In this document: piece after piece, positions 1 to 9,908 of the stretch
Layout: each line of letters opens with the position of its first letter
Numbering within the stretch: position 1 is the stretch's first letter
Source of the DNA: UBA10649 sp963749905
Lineage (GTDB): Bacteria > Actinomycetota > Actinomycetes > S36-B12
Reading direction: 5' to 3'
NCBI GenBank assembly: GCA_963749905.1
Contig: CAVVOF010000004.1
Coordinates: 248,001 to 312,000 of the forward strand
Length of the DNA: 64,000 nt
Translations under genes and position numbers: made by a program
Notes under the pieces: generated by a model
What the model saw: the letters and a program-made list of their open reading frames with translations, nothing else
What the model was told of the DNA's origin: nothing
Databases searched by the model: none

Positions 1-3000
1 CCGCCACGAACCGCTGGGTCAGTCGCTCGACGCGGTCACGCTCCTTGCCGAGCAGGTGAGAGGCCACGTCATCCGTCTGGTGCTCCACCACGGAGGCGAA
101 GCGATCGATCTCCTCCTGCACGTCGATCGATCCGCCGCGCGTCTGCAGGAACCAGCGAGTGGAGCGGTCCATGCAGCCGGCGCATCTCCAGGTGCAACGT
201 GACCTGGGCGCCGCACGGGATCACGTTGTCGAGCGCGTTGACCTCGTTCCAGAACTCCTCGATGCCGAAGATCTCCATGGCCGCGGACGCCGCGCGCACG
301 ACCTCGACGGCGCTCGCCCCGGTTTCCTCCATCGCCCGGAAGACGAACGTGATGCCAGCGATGTTGATCAGTCGGTTCGCGGTGACCGTGCTGATGATCT
401 GCGGGCGCAGCGGATGCTTCTCGATGGCCTCGCGGTACTTCTCGCGCAGCTGCGGCGGGAAGTAGGTGATGACGGCCTTCGAGAAGTAGGGGTCGTCCGC
501 GAGGTTGGAGGAGCTCAGGTCCTTCATCAGCCAGATCTTCGAGTACGCCAGCAGGACCGCGAGCTCCGGCCCGGTCAGTCCCTCCCCGGCGGCCTCCCGG
601 ACGCGGAACTCCTCGTCGTCCGGCAGGAACTCGATCGCCCGGTCGAGCAGGCCGAGCCGTTCCATCTCCTTGATCATGCGCTGGTGCACGCTGATCAGCG
701 CTGCCGCAATGGGCCGCGCGTTGCCGAGAGCCACGTTCTGCCCGTAGTTGTCGTCGAGGACCTCCTCGGCGACGATGTCGGTCATCTCGGCCAGCACCTG
801 GTTGCGTCCGGCCATCGTCAGGTTCTCCTGGCGGACCACGCCGTCCAGCAGGATCTTGATGTTGACCTCGTGGTCGGACGTGTCGACGCCGGCGGAGTTG
901 TCGATGGCGTCGGTGTTCAGCCTGACGCCATGGCGCGCGGCCTCCACGCGACCGAGCTGGGTCAGCCCGAGGTTGCCGCCCTCGCCGACCACCTTGCACC
1001 GTAGGTCGGCGCCATTGATGCGGATGCGGTCGTTCGCCTTGTCGCCGACATCGAGATTCGTCTCGTTCTGCGCCTTGACGTACGTGCCGATGCCGCCGTT
1101 CCAGAGCAGGTCTACGGGCGCCTTCAACGCCGCCCGGATCAGGTCGTCGGGCGTCATGGTCACCACGTCCATCGGGATGCCCAGCGCCTCCTTGACCTGG
1201 GGCGTGAGCTTGATGGACTTCAGCGACCGGGCGAACACACCGCCGCCCTCGGAGATCAGTTTCTCGTCGTAGTCGGCCCACGACGAGCGCGGCAGGTCGA
1301 ACAGGCGACGCCGCTCGGCATAGGACGGTGCCGCAACCGGATCGGGGTCGATGAAGACATGCCGGTGGTCGAACGCCACGACGAGCCTGATGTGCTCGCT
1401 GAGCAGCATGCCGTTGCCGAACACGTCGCCGCTCATGTCGCCGACGCCGGCGACCGTGAACTCCTGCGTCTGGGTGTCGACCCCGAGTTCGCGGAAGTGT
1501 CGCTTGACGGACTCCCAGGCACCGCGCGCGGTGATGCCCATGGCCTTGTGGTCGTAGCCGACCGAGCCACCGGAAGCGAAGGCGTCCCCGAGCCAGAACC
1601 CGTACTCGGCGGCGATGGAGTTCGCCAGGTCGGAGAACGTCGCCGTGCCCTTGTCGGCAGCCACGACCAGGTATGGGTCGTCGCCGTCGTGCCGCACCAC
1701 GTCGACGGGGGGAACGACCTCGCCGTCGGAGAGGTTGTCGGTGATGTCGAGCATCGACATGATGAACTCGCGGTAGGCCGACTTGCCCTCCGTCAGCCAC
1801 GCATCCCGGTCGATGGACGGGTCGGGCAGGTTCTTGGGATAGAAGCCGCCCTTGGCGCCCACCGGGACGATGACGGCGTTCTTGACCTCCTGCGCCTTCA
1901 CCAGGCCGAGGATCTCGGTCCGGAAGTCCTCGGCGCGATCACTCCACCGGAGTCCGCCGCGGGCCACGTCACCGAACCGCAGGTGGACGCCCTCGACTCG
2001 AGGCGCGTAGACCCAGATCTCGTACTGGGGCCGGGGCAGCGGCAGGTCCGGGATGGCCCGCGGATCGAACTTGAACGTGATGGACGAGCGCTCAGACCCG
2101 TCCTCCTCGCTCTGGAAGTAGTTGGTGCGCAGGGTGGCCCGGATCAGCGACAGGAACAGGCGCAGCAGCCGGTCCTGGTCGAGACTGGCGACGTTCTCCA
2201 GCTCCTCCTCGATCTGCTCCTCGATCGCCCTCTGACGCGCGTCGCGGCCCTCGTCCCCGGCAGGATCGAAGCGGGTCTCGAACAGGTCGACGAGCTTGCG
2301 GGTGATCGGCACGTTCGCCGAGACCACGTCCTCGAGGAAGCGCTGGCTGAACGGCGAACCGATCTGGCGCATGTAGCGCGAGTAGGCCCGCAGGATGAGC
2401 ACCTGCCGCCACCGCAGTCCGGCCGCCACGACGAGCGCATTGAAGCCGTCGACGCCGGTGCGGTCCTGCCACGCGGCGGAGAACGCGTCCTCGAAGCGCT
2501 CCGACAAGGTGGCGCGGTTCTGCACGCCGTTCTCGGGAAGAAGCATGCCGAAGTCGAGGATCCACGCGGGCTCCTTCAGCGCCCGCGTGAGCTCGTAGGG
2601 GTACTCGTCGACCACATCGACGCCGAGGGACTGCAGGATCGGCAGCACCTTCGACAAGGGCATGGCTGGTCCGATGCGAGTGACCTTCAGCCGCAGTTCC
2701 CTGCGGGTGCCGTTCGGCGGTTCGTAGATCTCCAGCGAGAGCTCGCCGGCCTTGAGGTCCTCGATGGTGAGGACGTCGTTGACCGCGCGCCCTGGGCCGA
2801 AGTCCTCCTTGTAGGCCTCGGGGAAGGCGCTGCCGTAGGTGCGCAGCAGGGACGCCGCGCGCAGGTCCCCCACTCGCGCCACCAGTTGGGAGGTGAAGTC
2901 GTCCTGCCAGCTCCTGCTGGCCCGCGCGACGCGCGTCTCGAGATCTCCGTGGTCGACCTCCGGCAGGCCGCGCCCGATCGGCACGTGGATGACGAAGTGC

Positions 3001-4373
3001 AGGCGGGCGAGCACCGACTCGGACACCCGCGCCGTGTAGTCGACGCTGGTGCCGCCGAACGCCTCCGTGAGGATGTTCTCGATCTGGAGCCGCACGCCGG
3101 TCGTGTACCGGTCCCGCGGGAGGTAGACGAGGCACGACATGAACCGGGCGTAGGGGTCCGGCCTCAGGTAGAGCTTCGTCTGGCGGCGCTCCTGCAGCCG
3201 CAGGACCGACCGGGCGATCTCGGTCAGCTGGGCATCACTCGTCTGGAAGAGCTCGTCGCGCGGGTACGTCTCGAGGAAGGTCAGCAGGTCCTTCGCGTCG
3301 TGGGAGCCGGCGACGAAGTCGAGTTCGGACTCCACATGGCTGGCCTTGGTGCGCAGGATCGGGATGTCGAGGATGCTCTGCGTGTAGGCGCTCGACGACA
3401 GCAGGCCGAGGAACCGGCGCTCCCCGACGACCTCGCCGTTCTGGTCGAACCGCTTGACGCCGATGTAGTCGAGATAGACGTTGCGGTGCACGGTCGAGCG
3501 GGAGTTCGCCTTGCTCAGCACCAGGACGTCGGGCTTGCGTGCCTGCGCCCGGACAGCCGGGGGCAGCGAGGCGAAGCTCTTGGACATGCTGGTGGGCGAA
3601 TCAGGATCCACCTCCATCGAGAGGATGCCCAGACCACTGCCGTCGACGGGAATCAGGACGTCCTCGCCGTCGAAGGTGCGCAGGTCGTACTCGCGATAGC
3701 CGAGGAAGGTCAGGTTGTCGTCGGCCATCCAGCGGAGCAGGTCGACCGCCTCATCGACCTCCTCCTGGCGCACGCCCCGGGGCGGCGTGCCGTTGAGCTC
3801 CTCAGCCACGATCAGCGCGCGGGACCGCATCGCACGCCAGTCACGGACGGCGACCCGGACGTCGTGCAGGACGCTGGAGATATGCGCGACGAGCTTCTCG
3901 GGTGCGCCCTCCGCGTAGTCGCGCTCCAACTCGATGCGCATCCACGACTCCGCGATGGTCCCGCTGGGGCGCTCCTCGTCGACATCGGTGGGCAGCACCT
4001 CGAGCAGGGCTCCCGAGTCGTCCCGCCGCACCACCAGCTGCGGGTGGAGCACCAGGTGGATCGACCGTCCGGCCGCAGCCACCGCGTTCGTCACCGAGTC
4101 GACGAGGAAGGGCATGTCATCGGTGACGATCGTCAGAACGCAGGTGGCGGAGTCGGGTCCGTCAGCCAGTGAGACGGTCACGAGCGCCTCCCCCGGCACC
4201 CGGGACGCGGCGTGGGCGAGCAGGGACTCGGCCTCCGAGGCGAGCACGTCGATCGGATGGGACTGAAGGTCTTCGGGTGCGAGGTAGCGGGCGAGGCGGG
4301 CGGTGAGCAGCCGCACCTGCGGGTCCTCGATGCCTTCGAGGTCCGATCCGACGGTGGGGGGACTAGTGCTCAC
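1..4373 (-). CDS. gdh: NAD-specific glutamate dehydrogenase, large bacterial type (frameshifted, 3' end beyond window)
   Basis: Oxidative deamination of glutamate to 2-oxoglutarate with NAD by a very large (about 1,600-residue family) cytosolic enzyme. The catalytic core is plain around residues 795-850: an RGGLRWSDR stretch followed by VPVGAKGGF with the conserved lysine, and an AFDHRHVFID segment further on. I chose the GTG at 4373 because AGAGGA precedes it and the protein then begins STSPPTVGSD; the open frame extends upstream to 4610 without homology-like content. The reading frame breaks near base 173: after LHLEMRRL the frame turns to junk, while the next frame continues as MDRSTRWFLQTRGGS and stays open to base 1, with a sequence typical of this family's C terminus. 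One surplus base explains it. It is divergent from the DUF2505 gene. The identification is safe; whether the frameshift is real or a sequencing error is unknown. Confidence 0.93.
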
Positions 4374-4593
4374 GGGGTCCTCTTCGCAGCCTGCCGACCC
4401 GGCGCGACCGGGCCCGGGCCGCACGCCGTTGTGCGGCACCCCCGCAACGTTAGCCCCGCGGGCCCCGACCATGGCGACTTTCCGGCATCCACGCCGTATG
4501 GGCATCCGAACCGGGAGTGTCCGGGGTGGATGAGTGTTCGGGCATGATGGCGGGCACGCGCCACACCGGGCGCCCGCACGAGAGGAACAGGCT

Positions 4594-5076
4594 GTGGCAA
4601 CGAAGTTCACCTACGAGCAGGTGTTCGCGGCCGATCCGGCCCGAGTGCTCGCGCTGATGTGCGACCCGGCGTTCGTGCATGCGAAGGCCGAGTCGACGGC
4701 CGGGCACGACATCGTCGTCGAGGTGAGTGATGGGCCGGGCGGGGCCCGCGTCAGCAGCACCCGATCCCTGCCCGCCGAGGTGCCGTCCTACGCCACCCCG
4801 TTCGTCGGCGACACGCTGACGATCACGGAGGTCCAGCAGTGGCATTCCGGAGCCGAGCCGGTGACGGCGGACGTGGCCGTCGACTTCCATGCGCCACTGG
4901 CCTACACCGGCACGATCACGCTGATCGCCCAGGGCGACGGCACGGTCGCGCGGCATCAGGGCGAGTTCAAGGCGAGCGTGCCGTTCGTGGGCGGCAAGGT
5001 GGAGAAGGTGGCCGCCGAGCAGACCCAGCGCTACCTGGCCAAGGAGGCCACGGTGGCCGTCGCCTGGCTGGCCTGA
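4594..5076 (+). CDS. DUF2505 family START-like protein
   Basis: A 160-residue protein of the DUF2505 family, which has the SRPBCC/START-like fold (a hydrophobic ligand cavity). Typical features are the N-terminal FTYEQVFAADPARVLALMCD segment and a C-terminal amphipathic helix (KVEKVAAEQTQRYLAKEATV). No signal peptide or membrane segment is seen, so it is likely cytosolic; ligand and function are unknown. The GTG at 4594 is preferred because GAGAGGAAC lies just upstream; the frame is open further upstream with no family-like residues. It is transcribed divergently from gdh and its stop lies 3 bp from the stop of the convergent patatin gene. Confidence 0.75.
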   Translation: MATKFTYEQVFAADPARVLALMCDPAFVHAKAESTAGHDIVVEVSDGPGGARVSSTRSLPAEVPSYATPFVGDTLTITEVQQWHSGAEPVTADVAVDFHAPLAYTGTITLIAQGDGTVARHQGEFKASVPFVGGKVEKVAAEQTQRYLAKEATVAVAWLA

Positions 5077-5079
5077 CCG

Positions 5080-6174
5080 TCAGCCGGCCGTCGCATACGC
5101 GTCGGCCGTTCGCCAGGCATCGTGGCTGGTCCGCAACGACGTCTCCAGCACGAGTCGCCGTCGGGTGTCGTCCATGAGGTTGGCGCCGATGGCGAGCAGG
5201 TCCTCGGGACCCGGTCCGATGATGCGGACCTCGGCGCCCGCCGCGCGCACGAGCGCGGCCTCGCTCAGCGCGGCCTTGGTGACCTCGGCCCGCCAGCGGC
5301 GCTCGAGCCGATGCCCGATTCCGCCCGGATGGTCCATGGTGAAGGAGACCATCGGGGCCACCACGTAGACCTCGTCCAGCCCGGCGTGCGCGAGGACGTC
5401 GATCGAGGTCGCCGAGACCGCACCCCCGTCGACGTAGGTGTGACCCCCGATCGTCACGGGCTGGAACCACCCGGGGATCGAGCAGGACGCGACCACGGCC
5501 TCGGAGAGTTCCGCGACCGGCGAGCCGGGGCGGCCGAAGACGACCCGCTTGCCGTCCTCGTAGTCCATCGCCACGACCCACACCCCCGGGTGCGGGGACC
5601 AGTGGCCGATGGGGGTGACCGCGTCGACCAGATGACCGACGCGCTCGAGGGAGCGCGTGCCCTCGGGCAGGAAGGCGGACAGCACGGCCGTGGCCGGCAG
5701 TTGGCCGAGTCGGCGCAGGCTGGCCCCGATGAGCTTCGGCGATCCCGGGCCGACGAGCTTGGGGATGCCGGGCCGTGAGCCGCCGGTGGCCTGCACCGGA
5801 TCGAACACGTAGCCGAGCAGCGGACCCGAGGTGACCTCATCGTCGACGTAGTGGTCGCGCAGCTGGTCGACGGTGACCCCCGCGCCGATGAGCGCGGCCA
5901 GCACCGAACCCGCGGACGTGCCCACGATGATGTCGGCGTCCGCGACCGAGAATCCGTAGACGTCCTCCAGCGCCGCAAGCGCGCCCACCGCCCAGGTGCC
6001 GCCAAGCACTCCTCCACCACCGAGCACGAGACCCCGTCGCGGCGCCGGCTCGATCGCCTTCCGGGCCGGCTCCCGCCGACTGATGGCCTTTCGCGGGGCC
6101 GGCGCTCGTTCGACGGCCGGGCGCTTGCGGGCGGGGGTACCTTCGACGGCTGGGCGCTTGCGGGCGGTGGTCAC
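5080..6174 (-). CDS. patatin-like phospholipase
   Basis: A 364-residue lipid acyl hydrolase of the patatin family with a Ser-Asp catalytic dyad. The oxyanion glycine motif GGGGVLGG is near residue 50, the nucleophile elbow GTSAG near residue 85 and the catalytic Asp in VDGGAVS near residue 260. The first 45 residues are a basic, alanine/proline-rich extension containing the RKRPAVE repeat twice, probably disordered. The GTG start overlaps the stop of the upstream acyltransferase gene (GTGA, 6171-6174), so the two are translationally coupled. With a WS/DGAT acyltransferase as partner, a role in neutral-lipid or membrane-lipid remodelling is a reasonable inference; the substrate is not known. 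Confidence 0.88.
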   Translation of the reverse strand: MTTARKRPAVEGTPARKRPAVERAPAPRKAISRREPARKAIEPAPRRGLVLGGGGVLGGTWAVGALAALEDVYGFSVADADIIVGTSAGSVLAALIGAGVTVDQLRDHYVDDEVTSGPLLGYVFDPVQATGGSRPGIPKLVGPGSPKLIGASLRRLGQLPATAVLSAFLPEGTRSLERVGHLVDAVTPIGHWSPHPGVWVVAMDYEDGKRVVFGRPGSPVAELSEAVVASCSIPGWFQPVTIGGHTYVDGGAVSATSIDVLAHAGLDEVYVVAPMVSFTMDHPGGIGHRLERRWRAEVTKAALSEAALVRAAGAEVRIIGPGPEDLLAIGANLMDDTRRRLVLETSLRTSHDAWRTADAYATAG

Positions 6175-7637
6175 GACGACTCCCGGGCCTTGCCCTTGGG
6201 CGTGCGGTCACTGACCACGCGAAGGGAGCGCACGGACGCCGCACACCGCTGCAGGAGCTCGTCGCGCGACTCGATGAGGCAGGTCGCCAGCAGGTCGAGG
6301 TCGGGCAGCGCGTCGCGGTCGGCGTAGAGCCCGAAGAAGATGCCACCGTCATAGGAGATGAGCCCGACGCTGAGCGCCTGGTTCTGCGTCAGCGGGACGC
6401 ACGGATAGGCGGCGATCATCTGCGAGCCGGCCGCGTAGAGCGGGCGCTGCGGTCCGGGCACGTTGGTGATCACCAGGTTGTACATCCGACTCGACACGCT
6501 GCTGCCGACCACGCGCGCGCCCAGCGCATGCAGGGTGGGCGGCCCGAAGCCGGCGATGTTGGCGATGGCGTCCGCCCCGACGAACTGGCTGCCCTCCTGC
6601 TTCTCAGCCAACTGGTAGCTGATCTGCTGAAGCCGCACCGCCGGATCGGACTCACCGACCGGCAGTTCGACAAGGGTCGCGGACACGCGATTGCCGCCCC
6701 CATGTCCGGACGACGCGGCGGGCACCGCGATGCTGATGGGCAGCATCGCGCGGAGCACATCGCCTTGCCGCACCGGGACGCCGCGGGCCTGCAGCCACGA
6801 GCGCAGTGCGCCCGCAATGACCGCCAGGATCGCGTCGTTGACGGTGCCGCCGAGCGTGCTGCGGATCGTCTTGACGTCGGCAAGCGCCACGTCCACGGTC
6901 GCGAAGCGGCGCTGCTCGCCGATCGGCACGTTGAGGGGACTGGGCACCGACGGCCTGGCGACCGCGAGCGCGGCGGACACGATGCCGACGGCCCGTTCCC
7001 CGACCCGGGTCGCGACCCGGGAGATGTCGCCCACGGCGGAACTGACGGCGTCGACAGCGGCGGCCGGTCGGGTGGTGACCTCGGTGAAGGCGTGCGAGAG
7101 CAGCTCGACGTCGGTCGGCTCGGGCCTCGGGCGCCAGCTGTCGACAGGGACCGCGGCGGGCTCCTCGGTCGGGTCGAGCATCACCTGGGCGATGTCGACG
7201 GCCGACAGACCGTCGACGAGGGCTTCGTGGCTCTTGCTGATGATCGCGAAACTGCCGTCGGACAGGCCTTCGACGAGGTACATCTCCCACAGCGGGCGGC
7301 TGCGGTCCAGCGGCCGGCTCATCAATCGAGCGACGAGCTCGTTCAGCTGGTCGCGGGAGCCCGGCTTGGGCAACGCGGACCGGCGCACGTGGAAGGTCAC
7401 GTCGAAGCGCTCGTCGTCCACCCAGACCGGACGCGCGATGCCGAAGGGGACGTCGCGCACCCGTTGGCGGTAGCGCGGCACATACGGCAGGCGCTGCTTG
7501 ATCAGGCGGACGAGGCGCTCGTGGTCGAACCCGTCCGCGGGGGGCTGGAAGACCGCGACGGCGCCACTGTGCATCGGCGTGGTCGGGGTCTCCATGAACA
7601 GGAATGAGGCGTCAACTGCGGACATTCGGCTGGGCAC
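6171..7637 (-). CDS. wax ester synthase / diacylglycerol acyltransferase (WS/DGAT)
   Basis: A 488-residue O-acyltransferase transferring acyl groups from acyl-CoA to alcohols or diacylglycerol, as in actinobacterial storage-lipid synthesis. The protein opens with MSAVDASFLFME, standard for the family. The active-site HHxxxDG motif appears as SHEALVDG: the second, catalytic His and the DG are kept and the first His is Ser. A PLNVPIG motif is near residue 250 and VNDAILAVIAG near residue 280. The start is the GTG at 7637, five bases after GGAGG; the in-frame ATG four codons on is an alternative. It is followed by patatin with a 4-bp overlap. The family is certain; wax ester versus triacylglycerol preference is not. 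Confidence 0.92.
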   Translation of the reverse strand: MPSRMSAVDASFLFMETPTTPMHSGAVAVFQPPADGFDHERLVRLIKQRLPYVPRYRQRVRDVPFGIARPVWVDDERFDVTFHVRRSALPKPGSRDQLNELVARLMSRPLDRSRPLWEMYLVEGLSDGSFAIISKSHEALVDGLSAVDIAQVMLDPTEEPAAVPVDSWRPRPEPTDVELLSHAFTEVTTRPAAAVDAVSSAVGDISRVATRVGERAVGIVSAALAVARPSVPSPLNVPIGEQRRFATVDVALADVKTIRSTLGGTVNDAILAVIAGALRSWLQARGVPVRQGDVLRAMLPISIAVPAASSGHGGGNRVSATLVELPVGESDPAVRLQQISYQLAEKQEGSQFVGADAIANIAGFGPPTLHALGARVVGSSVSSRMYNLVITNVPGPQRPLYAAGSQMIAAYPCVPLTQNQALSVGLISYDGGIFFGLYADRDALPDLDLLATCLIESRDELLQRCAASVRSLRVVSDRTPKGKARESS

Positions 7638-7699
7638 AGACACCTCCTCCCCGAGCACGGCCGCCGGGACATCCGATCGGCATTGCTACTCACCAGTAT

Positions 7700-8887
7700 C
7701 TATCCTGTCACGGCGATCTCCGTGAGGCGGTCCAGAGCGTGACACAGCCGTGACCGTCGGGCCAGCTCCCCGATCGTGCGCCCGTGGGACCACGCCCGCG
7801 CTGCGACCCGCGGATCCGCCGGCAGGTCGTGGACCGGCGCGTCGACACCCATGGCCCGCAGCGCCTGTACCCATGCCCGGCGAGCCGGCTGCGGATCGCG
7901 GCTGCCCGAGCCGCGGACCCGGTTCCGGACCACCTCGATCGGGCCCAACGCGACCCCGGTGAGGTCGGGCCAGCCGCGCACGAGTCGGGCCGCACCGAGG
8001 GCGGAGGCGTCGGCGACGACCATTACCCGATCGGCCGACGCCACCGCGGACCGCTCGGCGCCGTTGCGGGTACGCGACCAGGCGACATCGTCCGGGGCCT
8101 CGAGGCACGAGCCGGCATCCACCACGCAGACGTCGAAGTGGCCTCGCAGGACCGACCACACCCGATCCAGGGCGCCGGCCCGCACGTCCGACCAGCGATC
8201 CGGCTCCGCGATCCCGGTCAGGACGCGCAGGCCCGGCCGGATCTCGACGGTCAGCCGCTCGAGTGCCGGTCCCGCAAGGGCACCGAGCTCGGCCAGCCGG
8301 CACGCGGCCACCAGGCCACTGGCATCGTGCCGCACCCCCAGGGCCAGGGCCACCGATGGTGCATAGGTGTCGACGTCCGCAAGGCAGACACGCAGTCCCC
8401 TGCGGGCGAGCGCATCCGCCAGCCCGACGGCCACCGTCGTGCGACCGGGCGCGCCCGGCGGCCCCCATACGGCCACGACGCTGCCGAGTGTCACGTGCGC
8501 CGATTCCCGCCTCTGCTCGACGCCGGTCGCCGTGGGCGGTGCGAGGTCGGTGAGGCGGGCCCGCACGTCCGCCAGGGTCCGTCCCGGGTCCGGCGCCACC
8601 TGCACGACCGGCGAGACGCCCAGCCGCGTCAGGGCGAGCAGGCTCTCCCCGCCTTCGGCCAGTCCGAGCACGGCGCGCCCGGCCGCGAGCTGGTCGAGCA
8701 GGCCGGGCGTCAGTCTGGGCAGACCTGCCGACACCACGACGGGCGCCCCGGGTTCGGTCTGCGCAGCAGCCAGCAGTTCGGCGGCATCGACACACCGCCT
8801 GACGATCCGCAGGCCGTGATCGCGAGCGGCACGGACCAGCTCCGGCTCCTGGTCGAGCTCGGGAACGGCGAGCAGCAGCGCGATCAC
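7700..8887 (-). CDS. CpaE/TadZ-like P-loop ATPase homologue with altered Walker A
   Basis: A 395-residue MinD/CpaE-superfamily protein. Residues 1-125 resemble a receiver-like domain with no clear phosphorylation site; the ATPase-like domain follows. The deviant Walker A expected as KGGxGKT reads PGAPGRTT, so both lysines are gone (Pro and Arg). LADVDTYAPSVALALG and CVVDAGSCL match the A' and Walker B regions. Homologues help localise Flp/Tad pilus or septum machinery; here no pilin, CpaF or TadB/C gene is nearby. The start GTG overlaps the stop of the SAF gene (GTGA, 8884-8887), so the two form one unit. Nucleotide binding may be weak or absent. Confidence 0.75.
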   Translation of the reverse strand: MIALLLAVPELDQEPELVRAARDHGLRIVRRCVDAAELLAAAQTEPGAPVVVSAGLPRLTPGLLDQLAAGRAVLGLAEGGESLLALTRLGVSPVVQVAPDPGRTLADVRARLTDLAPPTATGVEQRRESAHVTLGSVVAVWGPPGAPGRTTVAVGLADALARRGLRVCLADVDTYAPSVALALGVRHDASGLVAACRLAELGALAGPALERLTVEIRPGLRVLTGIAEPDRWSDVRAGALDRVWSVLRGHFDVCVVDAGSCLEAPDDVAWSRTRNGAERSAVASADRVMVVADASALGAARLVRGWPDLTGVALGPIEVVRNRVRGSGSRDPQPARRAWVQALRAMGVDAPVHDLPADPRVAARAWSHGRTIGELARRSRLCHALDRLTEIAVTG

Positions 8888-9546
8888 GCGACCGGCTCCC
8901 CGGCGCTGACCCCGGCGGACACCAGATCGATCCGACCCGATCGGCTGGCGCGCACCAGGGCGGCTACCTCGGCGGTCGGGACCTCGAGGACCACGGCCTG
9001 CTCACCGCCGAGACCCACCGCATCGCTGGTGACGCCGAAGACGGGCACGGACGCCAGCACGAGCTCGGGACCCGCGGCGGTCGCCGCCCGGTCGTCCCCG
9101 GCCGTCCACCAGACGTCCACCAGGTCCCCCACCTGCAGGTCGACCGGCGCATGCAGCGGGTCCACCGGGACGGTCACCCGCCTCAGGTCGGCAGGTGCGG
9201 ATTCCGCCATCGCGGCCGCCGGCACCAGCGCACCCGCCGGGACCGGCCAGCGCAGCCGACCGTCGGGGGCACTGGCCGCGGAGATGTAGGTCCCGTCTGC
9301 CCACTCGGCCGGTACCGCCACCGGTTCCAGCGATGCCGGTATCGCACCCACGCCGAGGTCGCGGGTGGCTCGCCACACCGTCACCGTCCGGTCGGTTCGC
9401 CCCATCAGCAGCGCTCCGGCCACAACGGACAGCACCAGCAGTCCCACGCCGGCCCACAGGCGCAGGTCGGACAGGCCCGCCCGCCCCTGCCGCAGCCCCG
9501 TCGGCTCGCTCCGCCCGATCAGGCGTCCGTTGCTGTTCCCCGTCAT
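8884..9546 (-). CDS. SAF-domain protein, CpaB/RcpC-like
   Basis: A 220-residue protein with one N-terminal membrane helix (about residues 30-48, LWAGVGLLVLSVVAGALLM) followed by an extracytoplasmic SAF-type domain, including a VPAGALVPAAAM stretch and a DLQVGDLVDVWW segment as in CpaB/RcpC pilus-assembly proteins. The start is the ATG at 9546 with GAGGGGGC upstream; the longer open frame has no family-like sequence. It is coupled to the downstream CpaE-like gene. Without secretin, pilin or CpaF genes nearby, involvement in a Tad pilus is only suggested by the family. Confidence 0.7.
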   Translation of the reverse strand: MTGNSNGRLIGRSEPTGLRQGRAGLSDLRLWAGVGLLVLSVVAGALLMGRTDRTVTVWRATRDLGVGAIPASLEPVAVPAEWADGTYISAASAPDGRLRWPVPAGALVPAAAMAESAPADLRRVTVPVDPLHAPVDLQVGDLVDVWWTAGDDRAATAAGPELVLASVPVFGVTSDAVGLGGEQAVVLEVPTAEVAALVRASRSGRIDLVSAGVSAGEPVA

Positions 9547-9680
9547 CGCTGCCCCCTCGTCCGGCGGTGGTCGCCCTGCGGCTGTGGTCAGGATGACCCG
9601 AGCGCGACCGCGACGCGAACGGCTGTCCACAGGCGGCACGTCGTCGCCCGCCTGAAGGTCCGATCTGCGACGATCGTCCG

Positions 9681-9902
9681 GTGGCCCCGCGCTTCCTCAC
9701 CCTCGCGGACGTGGCCGAGACCCTGAACATCTCGGCCGCGCAGACGTACGCGCTCGTGCGCAGCGGCGACCTGCCGGCGATCAAGGTGGGCGGCCGGGGG
9801 CAGTGGCGGGTGGAGGACGCCGCCCTGGAGGAGTTCATCGCCCGCAAGTACGAGCAGACCCGAGAGTTCGTGCGCACCCATCCCTTCGGGCCCGAGGACT
9901 GA
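9681..9902 (+). CDS. small excisionase-family helix-turn-helix protein
   Basis: A 73-residue protein that is almost entirely one MerR/excisionase-type winged helix-turn-helix: FLTLADVAETLNISAAQTYA is the recognition unit and GGRGQWRVEDAALEEFIARK the wing and following helix. Chromosomal actinobacterial proteins of this kind (BldC-like) act as DNA-binding regulators rather than phage excisionases, and the surroundings here are ordinary chromosome. The start is GTG at 9681, with no good ribosome site upstream, so the mRNA may be leaderless. It ends 6 bp from the stop of the convergent neighbour. Confidence 0.8.
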   Translation: MAPRFLTLADVAETLNISAAQTYALVRSGDLPAIKVGGRGQWRVEDAALEEFIARKYEQTREFVRTHPFGPED

Positions 9903-9908
9903 ACCCGA

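Noticed and set aside
1359..4172. 937-codon plus-strand open frame opposite gdh
   Set aside because: GC-rich antisense shadow of a confidently identified gene; composition is Arg/Val/Asp-rich with no domain.
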